From the NCBI GenBank assembly GCA_024403585.1, contig JAKSRN010000075.1, positions 1-8,295 of the forward strand: a DNA stretch of 8,295 nt, written 5' to 3'. The DNA comes from Lachnospiraceae bacterium. Lineage in GTDB: Bacteria > Bacillota > Clostridia > Lachnospirales > Lachnospiraceae. Both the position numbers and the translations under genes were made by a program. Positions 5,801 through 8,295 of this stretch are shown here, one piece after another (position 1 is the first letter of the stretch; every line of letters starts with the position of its first letter). The notes beneath the pieces are model-generated. The model was not told where the DNA came from and did not search any database. It worked only from the letters and a program-made list of their open reading frames with translations.

Positions 5801-6955
5801 TCAATGATTTTCGAAAAGTTCTGCTGCTTTTCTCATTCTCTCTGCAATCGGAACACCAAACGGACATCTGGATTCACATTCCTGACATCCGATACACTCG
5901 GATGCATGGTGGTCCAGCAGCATGTAATGAGATTTCAGTGATTCCGGAACCTCCGGCTGCATAGCGGCCAGATCATAATATTTATTGATCATGGCAATAT
6001 CCAGTTCAGCAGCACATGGTTTACAGTGACCGCAGTAGGTACACTGACCTTTATAAGTATGTAAAGGAGCATTGGCAAGTACGGATGCATAGTCCTTCTC
6101 TGCCTCTGAAGCTTCTTCGTAATGAACAGCCTCGTCCACCTGCTCTTTTGTATCGTATCCGCAAAGAATGGAAGCTGTAGCCGGACGGGTCAGCGCATAG
6201 TGGATGCACTGGGTTGGTGTCAGGGCAACGCCGAATGGAGATCTGTTCACATCAAAGAGACGACCACCTGCAAAAGCCTTCATTACGGTAATTCCAACAT
6301 TGTGTTCCTCGCAGACTCTGTATAATTCTGCTCTCTCCACATTGATACCGGCAAGATTCTCATCATAACGATATCCTTCTGTCAGAAGCTCTTCCAGATC
6401 CTGTCCGGAAGGCAGCATATCAAAGGCAGGGTTTACACTGAACAGCATCATCTCGATCAGACCAGATTCAGCAACCAGTTTCGCAACTCCCGGATTATGG
6501 GAACTCATTCCGATATGGCGAATCACTCCCGCTTCCTTCAGTTCTTTGACATACGCAAGATAATCAGAATCCTTAATATAATTCCAGTCCTCCATGGTAT
6601 CTACATAATGGATCATACCCAAATCAATATAGTCCGTCTGAAGGCGGTTCAGCAGATCTTCGAATGCAGGCTTCACATACTTCAGATCTCTTGTACGCAC
6701 ATACTGACCATTCTGCCAGGTAGATCCCAGATGTCCCTGTACATACCAGTTCTCTCTGTCATCTTTAATTGCTTTTCCGATAATATCTCTGGATTTCGGA
6801 TCTGCCATCCAGCAGTCAATGATATTGATTCCCTTTTCATGGGCATAGCGCATCAGTTCAACGGATTCCTCCTCAGGATGACGCTCCAGCCACTCACCGC
6901 CAAAACCAATCTCGCTTACCTTTAAGCCTGTTTTTCCTAACACATTATATTTCAT
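5801..6955 (-). CDS. Aldo/keto reductase-family protein with C-terminal two-cluster ferredoxin domain
   Basis: The 384-residue protein joins an aldo/keto reductase TIM barrel (about 1-280) to a ferredoxin-like domain (about 300-370), the architecture of the iron-sulfur aldo/keto reductases common in anaerobes. The N-terminus MKYNVLGKTGLKVSEIGFGG and DYIDLGMIHYVD (108-119) are family segments. Cluster motifs are C305-x2-C308-x2-C311-x2-C314 and C354-x2-C357-x2-C360-x3-C364-P. Of the catalytic tetrad, Asp47 and His116 are kept, but Asp52 stands where Tyr is expected and His75 where Lys is expected, so ordinary NADPH carbonyl reduction is doubtful. The substrate is unknown; a cytoplasmic redox role with ferredoxin-like electron transfer is likely. 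The ATG has GAGAGGA 7 nt upstream. It is divergent from the lipoprotein gene. Confidence 0.88.
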   Translation of the reverse strand: MKYNVLGKTGLKVSEIGFGGEWLERHPEEESVELMRYAHEKGINIIDCWMADPKSRDIIGKAIKDDRENWYVQGHLGSTWQNGQYVRTRDLKYVKPAFEDLLNRLQTDYIDLGMIHYVDTMEDWNYIKDSDYLAYVKELKEAGVIRHIGMSSHNPGVAKLVAESGLIEMMLFSVNPAFDMLPSGQDLEELLTEGYRYDENLAGINVERAELYRVCEEHNVGITVMKAFAGGRLFDVNRSPFGVALTPTQCIHYALTRPATASILCGYDTKEQVDEAVHYEEASEAEKDYASVLANAPLHTYKGQCTYCGHCKPCAAELDIAMINKYYDLAAMQPEVPESLKSHYMLLDHHASECIGCQECESRCPFGVPIAERMRKAAELFENH

Positions 6956-6971
6956 CGCATATTCCTCTCTT

Positions 6972-6992
6972 TTGGTTCGGTTTTGAAACCAA
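6972..6992. promoter_or_regulatory. Dyad in the leader of the aldo/keto reductase gene
   Basis: TTGGTT and AACCAA arms enclose a 9-bp centre; an overlapping dyad GGTTT-TG-AAACC (6979-6990) shares the right arm. It lies just upstream of the Shine-Dalgarno and downstream of the predicted start. It is a candidate operator or small RNA hairpin. Confidence 0.35.
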
Positions 6993-7015
6993 TGTTATCA
7001 TGCATATATACTACA

Positions 7016-7044
7016 ATTTTACACTATCCTAAAGCAAAAGCCAA
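7016..7044 (-). promoter_or_regulatory. Predicted promoter of the aldo/keto reductase gene
   Basis: On the minus strand TTGGCT (7044-7039, 4 of 6), a 17-bp spacer and TAAAAT (7021-7016, 5 of 6). The start would be near 7009, giving a leader of about 54 nt that contains the 6972-6992 dyad. Confidence 0.5.
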
Positions 7045-7053
7045 ATACAATCG

Positions 7054-7074
7054 ATGTCACGATATTGACACGCT
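7054..7074. repeat. 21-bp repeated element, copy 1 (dyad at lipoprotein -35)
   Basis: This stretch matches 7932-7952 at 19 of 21 positions in the same orientation. Its core TGTCA-N6-TGACA is a perfect dyad and overlaps the lipoprotein -35 box. Read on the minus strand, both copies encode ACQY.D in one frame. Confidence 0.5.
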
Positions 7075-7094
7075 CCGTCTATATCTGTTATTTT
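7065..7094 (+). promoter_or_regulatory. Predicted promoter of the lipoprotein gene
   Basis: A perfect -35 TTGACA (7065-7070) is followed by 18 bp and TATTTT (7089-7094, 4 of 6). The start would be near 7101, about 47 nt before the ATG. The -35 forms the right arm of a dyad TGTCA-N6-TGACA (7055-7070), so a bound regulator would cover it. Confidence 0.5.
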
Positions 7095-7147
7095 ATAAGT
7101 AACGCGAAAATATTTTCGTAAAATACACATTAAGAAAGGGGACTATT

Positions 7148-7777
7148 ATGAAAAGAATGAAAAACACCGTCCTGTCAATCCTTCTGATCGGTCTTATGGT
7201 TCTGGTCAGTGGTTGCGGCAAAGAATTCGATGCCAAAGGTTTAGTTGAGTCTTTCATGGCTTTAATGACCAAAGGTGAAACCGAACAGTACTGTAAACTC
7301 ACAGGCGAATCTCAGGCAGAGGCTGAGGCAGATTATGCGGCAATGTTTGAAGGTGCTAAAGAGGCTTTTGGAGATGCTCCGGTTTCTGAGGAGGTACAGG
7401 ATGCATTCGTCAATGCATACATTGAGCTGTTATCCGCAGCTAAATATGAGGTGCATGAAGCAACAAAAGACGGCGAAACATACACCGTATCTATGGACAT
7501 CTACCCGATCAAAGGTGCCTACACCGGTGTTGAGGAAGCTGTCGATGAGCTTCTTGCAGATATCGATCTCGACACATCTGAGCAGGATCTTTTCGACGCA
7601 GTTTTCACAGCTATGACAAAGGTCATGCTTGCCAATAAAGATAATCTTTCTTATGGCGATCCTCAGACAGTTGATCTGAAGATTGTGAAAAAGGGAAATT
7701 ACTATGAGATTGAAGATGCAGAAGCAATGGGCGAGAAGGTAGGAGAACTGCTGATCGACCAGAGCGAGCTGGGTTAA
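7148..7777 (+). CDS. Putative lipoprotein of unknown function
   Basis: This 209-residue protein is made with a lipoprotein signal peptide: basic MKRMK, a hydrophobic run, and lipobox V20-S21-G22-C23, so mature protein should be anchored to the outer face of the cytoplasmic membrane by lipidated Cys23. The mature part is acidic and mostly helical in its first half, with a strand-like region around KYEVHEATKDGETYTVSMDIYP and a late DLKIVKKGNYYEIED strand pair. This alternation resembles small Firmicutes lipoproteins of the DUF5105/DUF4878 kind, in which a helical part packs on a curved sheet, but I cannot confirm membership. The start is supported by GAAAGGGG 6 nt upstream. It is the only plus-strand gene, a single-gene transcript between its own promoter and a strong terminator. 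No catalytic motif is visible; a binding or sensing role is a guess. Confidence 0.85.
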   Translation: MKRMKNTVLSILLIGLMVLVSGCGKEFDAKGLVESFMALMTKGETEQYCKLTGESQAEAEADYAAMFEGAKEAFGDAPVSEEVQDAFVNAYIELLSAAKYEVHEATKDGETYTVSMDIYPIKGAYTGVEEAVDELLADIDLDTSEQDLFDAVFTAMTKVMLANKDNLSYGDPQTVDLKIVKKGNYYEIEDAEAMGEKVGELLIDQSELG

Positions 7778-7800
7778 TGTACAGGTAGATTTATAAGAAC

Positions 7801-7839
7801 AGCCCCTGATATTTACTTAGGTAGATATCAGGGGCTTTT
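7801..7839 (+). terminator. Strong intrinsic terminator of the lipoprotein gene
   Basis: A perfect 12-bp stem (AGCCCCTGATAT with ATATCAGGGGCT) around a 12-nt loop is followed by TTTT, 24 bp after the stop codon. Read the other way the same stem is followed by GTTCTTATAAAT, so it may also stop minus-strand transcripts from the right. Confidence 0.9.
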
Positions 7840-7887
7840 ATAAGTTGTATTATAAATGGCATAGATCACGTACGATCCGAATATAGT

Positions 7888-8184
7888 TCATATATGATTT
7901 TTTCCTGATTCCAAATCCATTGGGATCATGCATGTCACCATATTGACAAGCTGCAAACAATCAGCATGACTGGAAAGCAGCAAAATGTTTTGCCCGATCT
8001 CCCGAATCGGTTTCTGTGCGTATAACTGAAAAATATGACCATCATGGACACATTGGTATCTTGAGTCTTTCAGAAACTCACGGATTCTATCCAGACGATC
8101 TCTGGTAACAAACTGGATGCCATCACTATGGCTTGGAATTGCCAGTGCTTCGGCAATCTGAATTGCTAATGCGGAATCTATCAT
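7888..8184 (-). CDS. Probable truncated zinc-peptidase-like protein (M20/M42-type N-terminus)
   Basis: The 98 residues read like the first part of an M20/M42/M28-type metallopeptidase: IPSHS near the start, a helix (27-40), a V-DGH-FQLYA strand pair, and ILLLSSHAD (68-75), where His73-x-Asp75 would be a metal-ligand motif. Such enzymes usually exceed 330 residues, and the downstream ligands are absent, so this is probably a fragment. After the HAD motif the frame turns uncharacteristic and stops, while a second frame (7850-7960) becomes protein-like. The ATG has AAAGGAGG 10 nt upstream, but the same bases encode Lys-Gly-Gly in an open frame extending back to 8259, so the start is uncertain. 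Peptidase assignment rests on motif reading only. Expression as a short protein is possible. Confidence 0.4.
   Translation of the reverse strand: MIDSALAIQIAEALAIPSHSDGIQFVTRDRLDRIREFLKDSRYQCVHDGHIFQLYAQKPIREIGQNILLLSSHADCLQLVNMVTCMIPMDLESGKNHI
7932..7952. repeat. 21-bp repeated element, copy 2
   Basis: It matches 7054-7074 at 19 of 21 positions and keeps the TGTCA-N6-TGACA dyad (7933-7948). It lies at the end of the truncated peptidase-like ORF, at the place where its reading frame loses sense. Confidence 0.5.
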
Positions 8185-8295
8185 GAACCACGTTCCTCCT
8201 TTGATTTTGTAATATTCCTCAGCATCAACACCTATCTCTACATAATCACTGTGGTTGATCTATATCCTGGACAATAGGCACACAGTCTCAACATG
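8185..8295 (-). pseudogene. C-terminal tail of an RlmD/RumA-type 23S rRNA methyltransferase, interrupted by a stop
   Basis: The frame from the right edge reads HVETVCLLSRI, then TAG (8262-8260), then continues open with DYVEIGVDAEEYYKIK and runs without a stop into the 98-residue ORF. HVETV-LLSR is the C-terminal signature of RlmD (23S rRNA m5U1939 methyltransferase). In clostridial relatives I recall similar tails of the form V-I-VD-E-YY-IK after it, so the TAG looks premature. The alternative is that the gene really ends at the TAG and the rest is leftover. Only 11 codons before the stop are in the window, so the state of the main gene cannot be judged. Confidence 0.45.

Noticed and set aside
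1..8295. tRNA, rRNA, CRISPR array or complete insertion sequence
   Set aside because: No cloverleaf, rRNA-like segment, regularly spaced repeats or transposase frame was seen on either strand.

Overview
The window looks like chromosome from an anaerobic, low-to-mid-GC Gram-positive bacterium, most likely a gut Lachnospiraceae (Blautia/Dorea/Coprococcus-like). The grounds are strong AGGAGG-type ribosome binding sites, Firmicutes-style -35/-10 promoters and hairpin terminators, a Gram-positive lipobox, a 4Fe-4S aldo/keto reductase, and protein sequences that read like that family. The genus is inferred from general knowledge, not from a search.

All genes but one lie on the minus strand, so transcription mostly runs from high to low coordinates. 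From right to left: a broken stretch (7850-8295) with the apparent C-terminal tail of an RlmD/RumA-type 23S rRNA methyltransferase and a 98-residue, probably truncated peptidase-like ORF; a plus-strand lipoprotein gene (7148-7777) with a strong, possibly bidirectional terminator; a divergently transcribed 4Fe-4S aldo/keto reductase (5801-6955); a small one-pass membrane protein (5342-5728); a fusion of an XRE-type helix-turn-helix to an AlaA-type alanine aminotransferase (3633-5240); a divergent RsmH-type methyltransferase outside any cell-division cluster (2328-3431); and resB-ccsA (1-2085), the membrane core of system II cytochrome c biogenesis. resB and ccsA overlap by 11 bp and are translationally coupled; ccsA runs off the left edge.

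Most of the novelty is in control regions and gene architecture. The promoter of the XRE-aminotransferase fusion is surrounded by at least four copies of a TAAACYTTYC element, one over the -10 and one over the start codon, as expected for autoregulation by the fused DNA-binding domain. A well-placed Shine-Dalgarno sits before the exact codon where the AlaA homology starts, so a free aminotransferase could also be made. The resB leader has a 10-bp dyad that would trap the ribosome binding site, and its promoter carries twin GCAAG-TTGC dyads. The reductase appears to lack the catalytic Tyr and Lys of its family while keeping eight cluster cysteines. Two gene-edge sites share a 21-bp element with 19 identities.

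The genes do not form one obvious pathway. The window reads as several separately promoted housekeeping or metabolic units, with a rearranged scar at the right end.
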